DNA of 21,772 bases from JALOAF01 sp035446765. GTDB lineage: Bacteria; Patescibacteriota; Gracilibacteria; Absconditabacterales; Absconditicoccaceae. A program made the translations under genes and the position numbers. This document shows, piece by piece, positions 1 to 7,369 of this stretch. Each line of letters starts with the position of its first letter. Position 1 is the first letter of the stretch. The notes under the pieces were generated by a model. That model saw only the letters and a program-made list of their open reading frames with translations, made no database searches and was not told the DNA's origin. The stretch is taken from the NCBI GenBank assembly GCA_035446765.1, contig DAOTFU010000016.1, positions 1 to 21,772 of the forward strand. The letters are read 5' to 3'.

Positions 1-635
1 ATTAGTTTTGTATTTATGGATTCAAATTTTGATTCCATTAATTCTTTTTCTTTAAGTTCTTTTTCTATTTTATCTAATATTTGATTTTCTGCTTTTACTC
101 AAAGTTTATTTTGAACTTCTTGCAAAATTTCTCTTTGTTCTAATATTCTTTCAAGTACTTTTGGTCAAGTATAAGCAGATATTCTTTTGATACCACTAGC
201 TACTGCTTCTTGATTTACTATAACAAATGAACCAATATCTCTAGTATTTTCTACGTGTGTTCATCCACATAATTCTGTAGAAACAATTTCATGGTCGTGC
301 TCTCAGATTGATACTACACGAACCCTGTCTCCATATTTTTCTTCAAAAAATGCTTTAGCTCAAAGTTCTTGGGCTTTAGATAAAGACATTTCTTGATTTA
401 ATACTGGTAGCGCTTGTAATATTAAATCGTTAATATTTTTTTCTATTGTAGTCAATTCTTGATTTGTAAGCATCCTTTCTGCTTGAAAATCAAATCTCAG
501 TAAATTATCATCTACTAGAGATCAAGCTTGTTTAGTATTTGGAAAAATATTTGAAAGCTCCGCATGTAAAAGATGTGTCGCTGTGTGAGCTCTCATCTTT
601 GCAAATCTTTGTGCTTTATCTACTTTTAATTTCAT
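1..635 (-). CDS. alaS: Alanyl-tRNA synthetase C-terminal half (editing domain), separate ORF, cut by window edge
   Basis: About 211 residues are visible; the 3' end lies beyond the window. With UGA as Gly it reads as the AlaRS second additional (editing) domain. Residues 17-24 are HTATHLLH, followed by KQAGSLV and LRFDF, then a KYGDRVRVVSIG segment, and CGGTHV at residues 123-128 followed by ENTRDIGSF. These His and Cys residues form the zinc/editing site that hydrolyses mischarged Ser- or Gly-tRNA(Ala). A Lys/Glu-rich coiled region follows, as in full AlaRS before its DHHA1 domain. The class II catalytic half is missing. The ORF starts at ATG 635, and an in-frame TAA lies only four codons upstream, so it is not the tail of a longer gene in this frame. 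The sequence looks more like the AlaRS editing region than a stand-alone AlaX protein. The catalytic half should therefore be encoded elsewhere, which is inference. Confidence 0.88.
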
Positions 636-649
636 TACATGAGTTTATC

Positions 650-718
650 AAGTTAAAAGTTTGTAAAGTTATCAAGTTTATAATTCAAAATTACTTTGAA
701 CTTTAAACTTTTAACTTT
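650..718. repeat. Inverted repeat between the small membrane gene and alaS half
   Basis: A perfect 13-bp inverted repeat has arms at 650-662 and 706-718. A smaller hairpin (TTCAAA/TTTGAA, 684-700) is nested inside it. It fills the gap between two minus-strand genes and starts right after the upstream stop codon. There is no U-tract, so it is not a classical terminator. It may be an mRNA processing or attenuation structure, or a remnant of an AAGTTT-type low-complexity repeat. Confidence 0.6.
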
Positions 719-721
719 CAG

Positions 722-1003
722 CTAGTTTACGCAGACTTCGTTTTCTTCGTATCGTGTTCATCATATCTCAACACATTCTTCTTTTGGTGAAATTATAGTT
801 TCTGCATCTTCAAAACATTGTTGAATTTCTTCATCTCGTACTCATCATACGTTTTCACATTCCATCATCATTTCTTGTATTTGTGCTTGCTTTGGTGTTG
901 ATAAATACATTACTGCAGATAGTGCTGTAAATGCCAAAAATCATACCAATACAAGTATAACGATAATTTTAATTACTTTTCTTTTTGTAGGATTTGATGT
1001 CAT
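722..1003 (-). CDS. Small single-pass membrane protein, unknown function
   Basis: A 93-residue protein with a basic N-terminus (TNPTKRKVIK), then one hydrophobic segment at about residues 10-32 rich in Ile, Val, Leu and Ala. A Cys-containing acidic tail follows with two similar halves: a CENVGGVRDEE stretch and a later CVEIGGTRYEE stretch. Each half has a UGA-coded Gly in a C-x(3)-GG-x-R pattern. It is most likely anchored in the membrane with the tail outside, where the Cys residues could pair. It lies between the ThiI-like gene and the AlaRS half on the same strand, so co-transcription is possible. I do not recognise the family. Confidence 0.75.
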
Positions 1004-1068
1004 TATTTATTTTTTACTCAATATAAATCAAAAATACAATAAAGTTTCCATATATTTATTCAAGCATT

Positions 1069-1974
1069 TTACACAACAAAAAAAGAAAAAGACTCATCTT
1101 TTAATTTAGATACTTTCTCTTTATACCAAACTTTTATATCTTTTATATAATCACCATTTTTAATATTTTTGATAAGACAGTCTGGTCAAGTTGTCTCTTT
1201 TAATTTTAATAAAATATATTCTTTTTTGTCTGGTTTTGTGTCTAATAATTTTTGATTAGATTCTTTATCCCTTCACATTACTGCGAATCATCGATCAAAT
1301 ATTTTGAATTTTCAATACTTGATAATCTCTGCATCTATAGGTAAAATATCTTGAGGAAATTTTTCCAACAAAGATTTTAATTTATCTGCATATCAAGGCT
1401 CTGTAAGACGACATCATCCACCTGGAGCCTCATAATCTTTGAGTCAAAATTGTTTTGCTAATTCTATCTGTCTGTATCTTCACTTTCACTGAATATCCAA
1501 CAATTGTGATCTATCTATTAGTCATTCTTTTTCATATTTTGTCTCTGGGAGTAGTTTTGCAGAAAGAGGTCTAAGTATATCTATTTGGGCTAATTTGATC
1601 ACTGCATTGAGTGATTGTTTATTTTGACTCATAGTTCTTTGTCCCAAAACTTCTCATGAAGCGACTATATCAAATCATTGTTCTATGGCTATTTTTCCGG
1701 CTAAATGAAACATAAGTCCATGACAATCAATACATGGATTTAGATTTTTCCCATATCAATATTTTGGATTTTTTACTATATCAAAATGTATATCTGAGAT
1801 ATCTTTACTCATAAATTTTATTCAAAATTTTTCAGCTTGTTTTTTTGCTTTTTCTTCACCAAAAAATGGTGTAATGAAGGTAAGTGCTGTGCAGTCTATA
1901 TTTTGTGATTCTAAGATCTTGATTGCAAGTAGACTATCAAGTCCTCAAGAGAACATTACAAGTGCTTTTATCAT
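1069..1974 (-). CDS. ThiI/MnmA-like tRNA sulfurtransferase (PP-loop ATPase)
   Basis: A 301-residue protein. The N-terminus holds a PP-loop, FSGGLDSLLA, with its first Gly coded by UGA; this loop binds ATP and adenylates the target base. Next come a TPFFGEEKAKKQAEKFGI stretch, a conserved GKNLNPCIDCH motif with a CxxC pair, and SGEVLGQRTMSQNK. These are typical of the ThiI-like family often annotated as tRNA 4-thiouridine synthase. A later APGGGCRLTEPGYA block and a basic C-terminal region resemble the family's NFACT-R-like tail, a possible RNA-binding part. The expected role is sulfur transfer to tRNA in the cytoplasm; the exact position modified (s4U8 or s2U34) cannot be read from the sequence. 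Length and motif order are complete. The start ATG at 1974 has no Shine-Dalgarno sequence. Confidence 0.85.
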
Positions 1975-1998
1975 AAGAATAATTTAATCTAAACTAAC

Positions 1999-2026
1999 GT
2001 AAGGAACGCTCGCGAGCGTTCCCTAC
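1999..2026. repeat. REP-like GC-rich palindrome
   Basis: The 20-bp core 2003-2022 (GGAACGCTCGCGAGCGTTCC) is a perfect palindrome in very AT-rich DNA. GTA and TAC on either side extend it with one mismatch. It lies between aspS and the ThiI-like gene. The same GTA...TAC framing recurs at 11913-11939, suggesting a dispersed REP-like family. Confidence 0.7.
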
Positions 2027-2045
2027 AAAAATGTATTTATATATC

Positions 2046-3812
2046 TTAATCTTTTTTTGTTAAGTTTAACTTTATATTAAGTATATCTAATTCTTTATCA
2101 TCAATAATTCCAGGAGCTCACATCATTATGTCCTCTGCTCTACCAGATTTTGGGAAAGCATAGCATTCACGGATATTATCTTCATCCAACAATATCATCA
2201 TCACTCTATCAAATCCTATGGCAAAACCTCAATGTGGAGGTGCTCAATATTTGAAAGCATTGTACATAGCTCCAAATTTTTCTTTTATCTCTTTTTCTCA
2301 CATTCCTGCAGCTTCAAAAACTTTCAACAATACTTCTGGATCATGATTACGTATCGAACCAGATAAACACTCAAATCAATTGATGATAAGATCATATTGA
2401 GTAGTTTCTAATTCCATAGTATCTTGTGTATCAAAAGCTTTTGCTCATCATTTTATATTTGAAAATGGATTGTGTGCAAAATCTAGTTCTCATGTTTCTT
2501 CGTTTATTTCAAACATTGGGAAATCTTCGATTCGTACAAAACACAAATCATTGTTGTTTACTAGATTATATTTATCTCTTATAGCCAATCTTACTTTGTT
2601 TAGAGTTTTTACTGTTGTGCTGTAATTATCAGCAACAAACAAAACACAATCTCACTGTTTTGCTCAAAGTTTATTTTGTATGTTTTTTAGCTCTTCTTCC
2701 TTGAAAAACTTTACTATGCTACTTTGCGGTCATTCTGCTGTAAAATTGATATAAGCCAATCATTTAGCTCCAGCTTCTTGAGCTATTTTTGTCAGTTCAT
2801 CCATTTCTTTTCTAGAAAAATTTTGTCATTCTATTTTCATGGCCTTGATAGATCCTTTGTCTGTATTTGCTACTGTTTTAAATACTCAAAATTCAGAATT
2901 TTGAAAATCCTCTGTCATATCTACAAATTCCATAGCAAATCTAAGGTCGGGTCTATCTGTACCATATTTGTCTATAGCATCCATATATTTCATCCTCACA
3001 AAATCTGTGGTAATTTTTTTGTGTGGGACTAATTCTTTGACCATTTCTTTCATAAATCATTCTACCACTTGATACACATCTTCTTGCTCTACAAAAGACA
3101 TCTCACAATCTATTTGATAGAATTCACAACTATGTCTATCTGCTCTAGGATCTTCGTCACGAAAACATGGAGCAATTTGAAAATATTTATCAATTCATCC
3201 AACCATAAGCAATTGTTTGTATTGTTGTGGTGCTTGTGGTAAGGCGTAAAATTTTCCTGGATTTACTCTAGATGGTATAAGATAATCTCTTGCTCATTCT
3301 GGAGAAGAAACAGTAAAGATTGGAGTCTGTATCTCCAAAAAATTTCTATCTGTAAACCAATCTCTAGTAAATTTTGCCATCTTAGTTTTAAATTCCATAT
3401 TTTTCAATACTGGATTTCTCCTAAGATCTAGATATCTATGCTTAAATCTATTTTCTTCACTAGTTTTTGGATCATCTGTAATAGTAAAAGGTAAAATATC
3501 AGATTTTGATAAAATCTCAATTTTTGTAGGTTCTATCTCTATTTCTCCTGTCTTCATATTTTTATTCTTCATCTCATCTGGCCTAGATGCTACTTTTCCA
3601 GTAACTTGCAAAACATATTCAGACCTTATCTCTGAAATATTCGTATCTATTTTTGATGGATCTATATTTATTTGAGTAATACCATAACGATCTCTTAGAT
3701 CGATAAAGGTCATTCATCACAAATCCCTAGATTTGTTTACCCAACCAGAAATCGTTACTTCTTGTCATATATTTTTGGCTGTTAATTCTCCACATGTGTG
3801 CGTTCTTAACAT
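2046..3812 (-). CDS. aspS: Aspartyl-tRNA synthetase
   Basis: A 588-residue bacterial-type AspRS, the usual full length, which charges tRNA(Asp) in the cytoplasm. The N-terminal OB-fold anticodon domain begins MLRTHTCGEL and contains SGWVNKSRDLGGMTFIDLRD. The class II core shows the RYLDLRR segment, motif 2 FRDEDPRADR, and motif 3 GGFAIGFDRVMM near the C-terminus. The bacterial GAD insertion lies between motifs 2 and 3. About half of its glycines are UGA, including one in the loop after the OB-fold. It starts at ATG 3812 after an A-rich leader without a Shine-Dalgarno sequence, and is followed on the same strand by the ThiI-like gene across a REP-like palindrome. Whether it is discriminating or also charges tRNA(Asn) cannot be decided here. 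Confidence 0.97.
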
Positions 3813-3838
3813 TTTTTATAATTAAATTTTGTAAAATA

Positions 3839-4087
3839 TTATTTTCAATCCATCAATGTTTCATAAAGCAAGGATCACATTTCTTTACTCATTTCAGTAT
3901 AAGAACATGCATCTTCATAACCTTCCTCTGTTTCTTTTATTTTTAATTTAATTCATGAAATATCAATCTTTCATTTTTTATCTGATCGTTTTTCAAATAC
4001 TTTACGTATCCTATCTTCACTAAAGTTATATTTCTTTAATTTTTTCTTTATCATAGCTTTTGAATATGTGTTTATAGGATTTTTCAT
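3839..4087 (-). CDS. Small conserved-looking basic/acidic protein, unknown function
   Basis: An 82-residue protein with a very basic N-terminal half (KAMIKKKLKKYNFSEDRIRKV) and a more acidic C-terminal half (KETEEGYEDACSYTEMS). Three UGA-coded glycines fall in plausible turns. It has no membrane segment and no recognised motif. The N-terminus could be a short helical nucleic-acid-binding part, but this is only a charge-based guess. It sits between the HIT gene and aspS with gaps of 14 and 26 bp, which suggests one transcript. It is called real because it fills the interval, reads through UGA without other stops, and has the same codon style as its neighbours. Confidence 0.65.
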
Positions 4088-4101
4088 TTTTTATAATAAA
4101 A

Positions 4102-4509
4102 TTATAAATTATTTTTAATTTCTTCAGCTACTTTTTGTAAATTTTCCATTGTTTCCTTGGGACCAGAACCTACTCAAGTTTGAAATCACATTCATTCATA
4201 AAATGGGTATAGTTTCATATGTGCATGAGGTGCCTCTAATCATTCAATTACCATACCAACTCTATCTACATTCAATCATTTTTTGAGTATATTTGCTACT
4301 TTTTTGCTAGCTTTGATATATTTTGCTAGCAGTTCATCATCCATTTTAAATATATCTGAATCATAATGGTCCTTTGGTATCACCAAAGTCATTCATTTAC
4401 GATTTGGAAATACATCCAATATTGCAATAAAGTCATCATCTTCTCGTATTTTTACGCTAGGAATTTCTCATGCAATGATTTTGCAAAATATACAATTTGG
4501 ATCTTTCAT
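4102..4509 (-). CDS. HIT-family nucleotide hydrolase/transferase
   Basis: A 135-residue histidine-triad protein. The N-terminal CIFCKIIAGEIPS segment is the classic HIT start with its CxxC zinc pair. A central FPNRKGMTLVIPKDHYDS stretch follows, then the signature APHAHMKLYP around residue 100. This is the HAHxK variant, in which the third His of HxHxH is replaced by Lys, seen in a subgroup of bacterial HIT proteins. HIT proteins hydrolyse or transfer nucleotides through the central His, acting on substrates such as AMP-lysine conjugates or dinucleoside polyphosphates. The exact substrate is unknown here. Seven of ten glycines are UGA. The position upstream of aspS suggests a housekeeping nucleotide role. 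Confidence 0.92.
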
Positions 4510-4600
4510 GTCTTTTATAGATATAAAATGATTTATTATATATAAACTTATAACTTAAAAATTCAAAACTTTTTATACTATTCTTAATTCTATATATAGC

Positions 4601-4720
4601 AGATTTGTCACCTCGAGTTGTTCTAGTTTGTAGATTTGTCATCTCGAAATGTTCTGTCTTGTGAAGGATCTAATGTTATAAAAACAGATTTCTCGCAAGA
4701 TATGAAACTCGAAATGACAT
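4601..4720. repeat. MITE/REP-like degenerate inverted repeat element
   Basis: The non-coding interval between the ribonuclease H and HIT genes contains two direct copies of an AGATTTGTCAYCTCGA unit (4601-4616 and 4632-4647). Facing them is an inverted ACTCGAAATGACA arm (near 4707-4719), with AGATTTCTCGC and GAAGGATCT segments between. The overall form, TGTCATTTCGAG ... GAGATGACA, resembles a REP-like hairpin type I remember from many bacterial genomes, but I could not search for it. It would fold into a long imperfect hairpin. It encodes no convincing protein. Confidence 0.55.
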
Positions 4721-4730
4721 GAGGATAATA

Positions 4731-5333
4731 CTACTTTCTACCAAAATCAGCTGGGATTTCTCATCGTTCTTTGGTGTTTCGTTTAAGAATTTGTGTATCA
4801 AATTTGTTTTTAGACAACCACTGCTCTGCTCTATTTATCAGATCAAAAATCTCTTTGTTTTCTTTTGTTTTTTTGAGATTTGTTTTACATTTTCACTCAG
4901 ATATTCGCTTCATAGCATGCTTGGAATCTGTGTATATAGTTTTGTCTGATCATTTTTGTTTGAGATAACTCAATCAATGAACTAAAGCCAAAAACTCTCA
5001 TATATTGTTGGTTCAATCTGACATTTTTTTGTGAAAGATGGTCTCTCATGAGATCAAATCTACTCACTGATACTCTGTCACTCAAGGATTGTGAGAGCAT
5101 GCAGCATCTACAGCAATACTGTGCTTTTCAAAAGGTAGATCTTTGTGCTTTCGTTGTTCTGTCTTGTTTTGATAATACGGCTTGTATCCATCTTTGAGTG
5201 CTTTTTTGGCTTGATCTATAGATTCAAAAGATTTGTATTTTGCTCATTTTACTCATACTACAAAATCTTTACACTCATCTCGTGATTGGAATATTCATTT
5301 TTTCTTTCACTCTCGGATTACGTAATATTTCAT
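4731..5333 (-). CDS. Ribonuclease H with N-terminal viroplasmin-type hybrid-binding domain
   Basis: A 200-residue protein that cleaves RNA in RNA-DNA hybrids. Residues 1-45 form the RNase H1 hybrid-binding (caulimovirus viroplasmin) domain, with YYVIREGKKKGIFQS and GVKGAKYKSFES. After a Lys/Gln linker comes the catalytic domain: VDAACSHNPG (first Asp), NNIGEFLALVHG (Glu), IYTDSKHA (second Asp), and the C-terminal GEIPADFGRK with the last acidic residue. This ending matches the viroplasmin-family RNase H proteins common in Bacteroidetes-like genomes. Thirteen of fifteen glycines are UGA, so the gene is unreadable in the standard code. It should remove primers or R-loops in the cytoplasm. It is last before the island with the duplicated RNA. 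Confidence 0.93.
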
Positions 5334-5390
5334 ATTTTTCCACTACTTTAAAACTTATTTTAGAATAAATAAATCTAAACAAGATACAAT

Positions 5391-5427
5391 AAAAAAAAGT
5401 TTGAATCTGATTACAGACCCAAACTTT
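5391..5427 (-). terminator. Intrinsic terminator of the membrane-protein gene
   Basis: Read on the minus strand, an AAAGTTTG/CAAACTTT stem (arms 5420-5427 and 5396-5403) encloses a second TCTG/CAGA stem and is followed by a run of T. It sits 11 bp after the stop of the gene at 5439-5969. Confidence 0.85.
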
Positions 5428-5438
5428 AATAATTCTTA

Positions 5439-5969
5439 TTAAAGCCACTTAAATGACTTTAAGTAGGACCAAAATGTCCTATAATCCATCTCTTTGAAGA
5501 TTTGTATTTCATTTTCAAATTCCTCTATTTTCTTTTTTTCATTATCAGTTGATTTTTTAAGCTTTCTTGTGATTTTGTCTTGAGAATCACCATAAGGTGC
5601 TAACAAAATCCATTCATCAACAAGCAAGTTATTTGTGCTAGCTTTATCATATTTACCGGAATAATCTTTAAAATCTTTTTTAGATTTTTTTAGTTTTTCT
5701 GATAAAATTTTTTGACTATCATCTAAATTAAATTTGCTAATGCCTGTTGCTATCAAAAGATAATTTATGGAACAAACTAGGAATACACCAAGAACAATAA
5801 AAATGGTTGCAAAAACAGAGTTTACGGTTGTGCCAAAATTTATGAGTACACCAAAATTTAGTGTAAAGTATAGAGCCAAAAGCCCCATATGAGCAAAAAG
5901 CCAAAGTATCAACAACATTCTCATTACTGATTTTCTTTTTTCTTCGAAATATTTTTTATCTTTTTCCAT
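5439..5969 (-). CDS. Two-TM membrane protein with coiled cytosolic tail, unknown (island gene A)
   Basis: A 176-residue protein. A basic N-terminus (MEKDKKYFEEKRKSV) precedes two hydrophobic segments at about residues 16-37 and 48-75. A charged, Lys/Glu-rich helical region follows (SEKLKKSKKDFKDYSGKY, and later KKKIEEFENEIQIFKEM), probably cytosolic and partly coiled-coil. I chose ATG 5969 because it lies about 32 bp after the -10 box at 6001-6006. An upstream in-frame ATG at 6020 would lie upstream of the predicted transcript start. All seven glycines use GGN codons and none uses UGA, unlike the neighbouring RNase H and HIT genes. It has its own promoter and terminator and directly follows ncRNA copy 1. 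The family is not recognised; toxin, immunity or envelope roles are all open. Confidence 0.8.
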   Translation of the reverse strand: MEKDKKYFEEKRKSVMRMLLILWLFAHMGLLALYFTLNFGVLINFGTTVNSVFATIFIVLGVFLVCSINYLLIATGISKFNLDDSQKILSEKLKKSKKDFKDYSGKYDKASTNNLLVDEWILLAPYGDSQDKITRKLKKSTDNEKKKIEEFENEIQIFKEMDYRTFWSYLKSFKWL

Positions 5970-6000
5970 AATTAAAAATTTTAGTTTTTGTTTTATATAT

Positions 6001-6028
6001 TTTATAAACAATAAGACCAAAAAGTCAA
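6001..6028 (-). promoter_or_regulatory. Sigma70-type promoter of island gene A
   Basis: On the minus strand, TTGACT (6023-6028) is followed 16 bp later by TATAAA (6001-6006). The -35 box lies inside the 551-bp repeat and the -10 box in unique DNA. Confidence 0.7.
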
Positions 6029-6029
6029 T

Positions 6030-6055
6030 AAAAAAAACTTGCAGTCTTGCAAGTT
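6030..6055 (-). terminator. Intrinsic terminator of ncRNA copy 1
   Basis: On the minus strand, AACTTGCA, a four-base AGAC loop and TGCAAGTT are followed by an unbroken T run. The 8-bp perfect stem (6036-6043/6048-6055) ends transcription 2 bp before the -35 box of gene A, so the RNA and the gene are separate transcripts. Confidence 0.9.
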
Positions 6056-6515
6056 GTATAAATTTTTATTAAAGAAAAAGGAAGGAAAACCAAGGTCAAA
6101 AATAATATTGGTTATGATCCAGTCTAAGACCAGACCTAAGCCTAAGTTATAGACTAAATAAGACTACAATGTCGTTGCGTAAATATAAGATATAATTTAT
6201 TAAAGTAATAAAGTATAAATTATATGGTTTTGTTTTTGTTTAAAACACAACAAAGAATTGTAGATAGATAAGATCTTATTCTTGTAACTGCTTCTGCTCC
6301 AGGTTAGTTTGGCATGAAATATCTCATAAAGGGCCACGAAAGTCCAAAATAAAATATTGCATATGTCGAGCTAATCCGGGGTAGGAGTAGAAAGAATATC
6401 TGTGTGAATTAAAATAAATAATTCAAACAGAACTTTGCCAACATTGTTTTTGTATATGATCTCCTTCCTAAATAGTGTATAAGTCAGTGGATAAAAGATA
6501 TCCATATCATCATAC
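6030..6515 (-). ncRNA. Large structured non-coding RNA, copy 1 (about 486 nt)
   Basis: Transcription is predicted from a perfect consensus promoter (start near 6515, a G) to an intrinsic terminator ending near 6030. No ORF longer than about 35 codons fits. The RNA strand has many strong helices. A long-range pairing AGGAAGGA (6462-6469) with TCCTTCCT (6079-6086) closes most of the molecule. There is a 12-bp hairpin with one mismatch (6400-6411/6419-6430), an 11-bp perfect hairpin (6190-6200/6215-6225), AGTCTA/TAGACT (6121-6126/6150-6155), and a 5' GGATA/TATCC hairpin. I looked for tmRNA (T-arm, tag peptide), RNase P (P4 core), SRP RNA, T-box and ribosomal sequences and saw none. The function is unknown. 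It could act in trans, or work with the gene that follows. Seen: promoter, terminator, pairings. Inferred: that it is a stable RNA. Confidence 0.8.
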
Positions 6516-6521
6516 ATCTAT

Positions 6522-6550
6522 ATTATATTCAAAAAATGTTTGTTTGTCAA
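6522..6550 (-). promoter_or_regulatory. Consensus sigma70 promoter of ncRNA copy 1
   Basis: On the minus strand, TTGACA (6545-6550), a 17-bp spacer and TATAAT (6522-6527) match the ideal consensus at every position. The predicted start is G at about 6515. It is the strongest promoter I see in the window, shared only with the second copy. Confidence 0.9.
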
Positions 6551-6570
6551 ATTTTTGAGGACTTTTTTTG

Positions 6571-6601
6571 AAAAAAAAATCTGCACCACAATGTACAGAT
6601 T
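6571..6601 (-). terminator. Intrinsic terminator of island gene B
   Basis: On the minus strand, AATCTGTAC/GTGCAGATT forms a 9-bp stem with one U-G pair around an ATTGTG loop, followed by eight or more T. It separates gene B (stop at 6628) from the promoter of ncRNA copy 1. Confidence 0.88.
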
Positions 6602-6627
6602 AATAAAATGTTTTTATAAAAACTTTA

Positions 6628-7311
6628 CTATTTAGGTTTATTCAAAGATTTAAGTTTGCTTATCAGAGCTCTTTTATTCTGATACAATCACTTCTCTTCT
6701 AATTTATCTATTATTTCATCATAATTTAATCATTCGAATTTTTCTAGATATTTTATCATATAAGCAATATCAGAACTACTAGAATAATCATCTATTTCTT
6801 TTTCTAATAAATTGTCAACAAATTCTTGGTGGTTTAGTCATTCGAATTTTTCTAAATTAGATATAACTATTCATAAATATCATTCTTCTATAAATTTATT
6901 TGCTATTTCTTGGTATCCTGATTTTGCAAATTTATCTATATTGTCTACAACGACTTGTGTATTTCGTCATCTAGGACTTATTCCTCTGATATTGTTTTCT
7001 ATCAAGAAAAATGCAACTTTTTTATCAAGTTTTTTTGTGAGTTTACCACTTAATTTGTTTTTTGCATAGGAGTTTGTCTCTGATGTCTCCAACAAATTAA
7101 TATATTTTATCATCTTCATAAGATCATGTGATGATATAGATTCGCCATCTGATACAATATTATGAGAATCCAATAAGTTATTGGCTAACTCTTTGGATGA
7201 CTTTTGAATAAGTGGAATTCTTTTTTTATTTTTCAATTTTCTTAACTTTTCAGATAACATATCGCGATGAGGATCACCATGCATTTTTCCAATACCATTA
7301 GATTTGCTCAT
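6628..7311 (-). CDS. Soluble helical-repeat protein, unknown (island gene B)
   Basis: A 227-residue protein. The N-terminal half is basic (KSNGIGKMHGDPHRDM, then KLRKLKNKKRIP). The C-terminal half carries three related helical repeats of roughly 30 residues, each with a core like NLEKFEGLNHQEFVDNLLEKE: the first begins NIDKFAKSGYQEIANKF and the third YLEKFEGLNYDEIIDKL. The LEKFxGLN(H/Y)xEI pattern resembles repeats I recall from hypothetical proteins of related candidate-phylum genomes; I know of no function. Glycine coding is split. The first 114 residues have six GGN and no UGA, while the rest has six UGA and one GGA. That suggests a mosaic gene. It has its own promoter and terminator and follows ncRNA copy 2 exactly as gene A follows copy 1. 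Confidence 0.82.
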
Positions 7312-7340
7312 TTTTTTGTTTTAATTGTAAAACAATATAA

Positions 7341-7368
7341 ATTATAAATAATAAAATAAAAAAGTCAA
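7341..7368 (-). promoter_or_regulatory. Sigma70-type promoter of island gene B
   Basis: On the minus strand, TTGACT (7363-7368), 16 bp, then a perfect TATAAT (7341-7346). As at copy 1, the -35 box is the end of the 551-bp repeat and the -10 box is unique sequence. The start codon at 7311 is about 30 bp downstream. Confidence 0.75.
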
Positions 7369-7369
7369 T

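Larger units (their letters stand above)
6019..6569 (-). repeat. 551-bp perfect direct repeat, copy 1
   Basis: Line-by-line comparison shows no difference from 7359-7909 (offset 1340). The repeat begins AAAAAGTC and ends GACTTTTTTT, an 8-bp inverted match at its two borders. It contains a complete promoter-RNA-terminator unit plus the -35 box of the following gene. It has no convincing coding frame, even with UGA read as Gly. Confidence 0.97.

Noticed and set aside
2724..3032. 102-codon plus-strand open frame
   Set aside because: It is a shadow of aspS in the opposite strand; Phe/Ser/Cys-rich translation typical of antisense AT-rich DNA.
4457..4642. 61-codon minus-strand open frame overlapping the HIT start
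   Set aside because: It covers the hairpin repeat and the first codons of HIT in another frame; no family features.
6300..6400. Short peptide frame (28 codons from an ATG at about 6363 minus) inside the RNA
   Set aside because: It is short, ATG is not preceded by a ribosome site, and the pattern does not extend; kept only as a remote chance that the RNA is bifunctional.
6030..6515. Duplicated RNA as tmRNA partner of nearby SmpB
   Set aside because: I found no tRNA-like T-arm, no CCA-type 3' end and no tag reading frame ending in a hydrophobic pair. The 3' end is a plain terminator.
6030..6515. Duplicated RNA as RNase P RNA
   Set aside because: Plus-strand text GAAAGTCC resembles one P4 strand, but it is on the strand opposite to the promoter, and the partner core sequence is absent.
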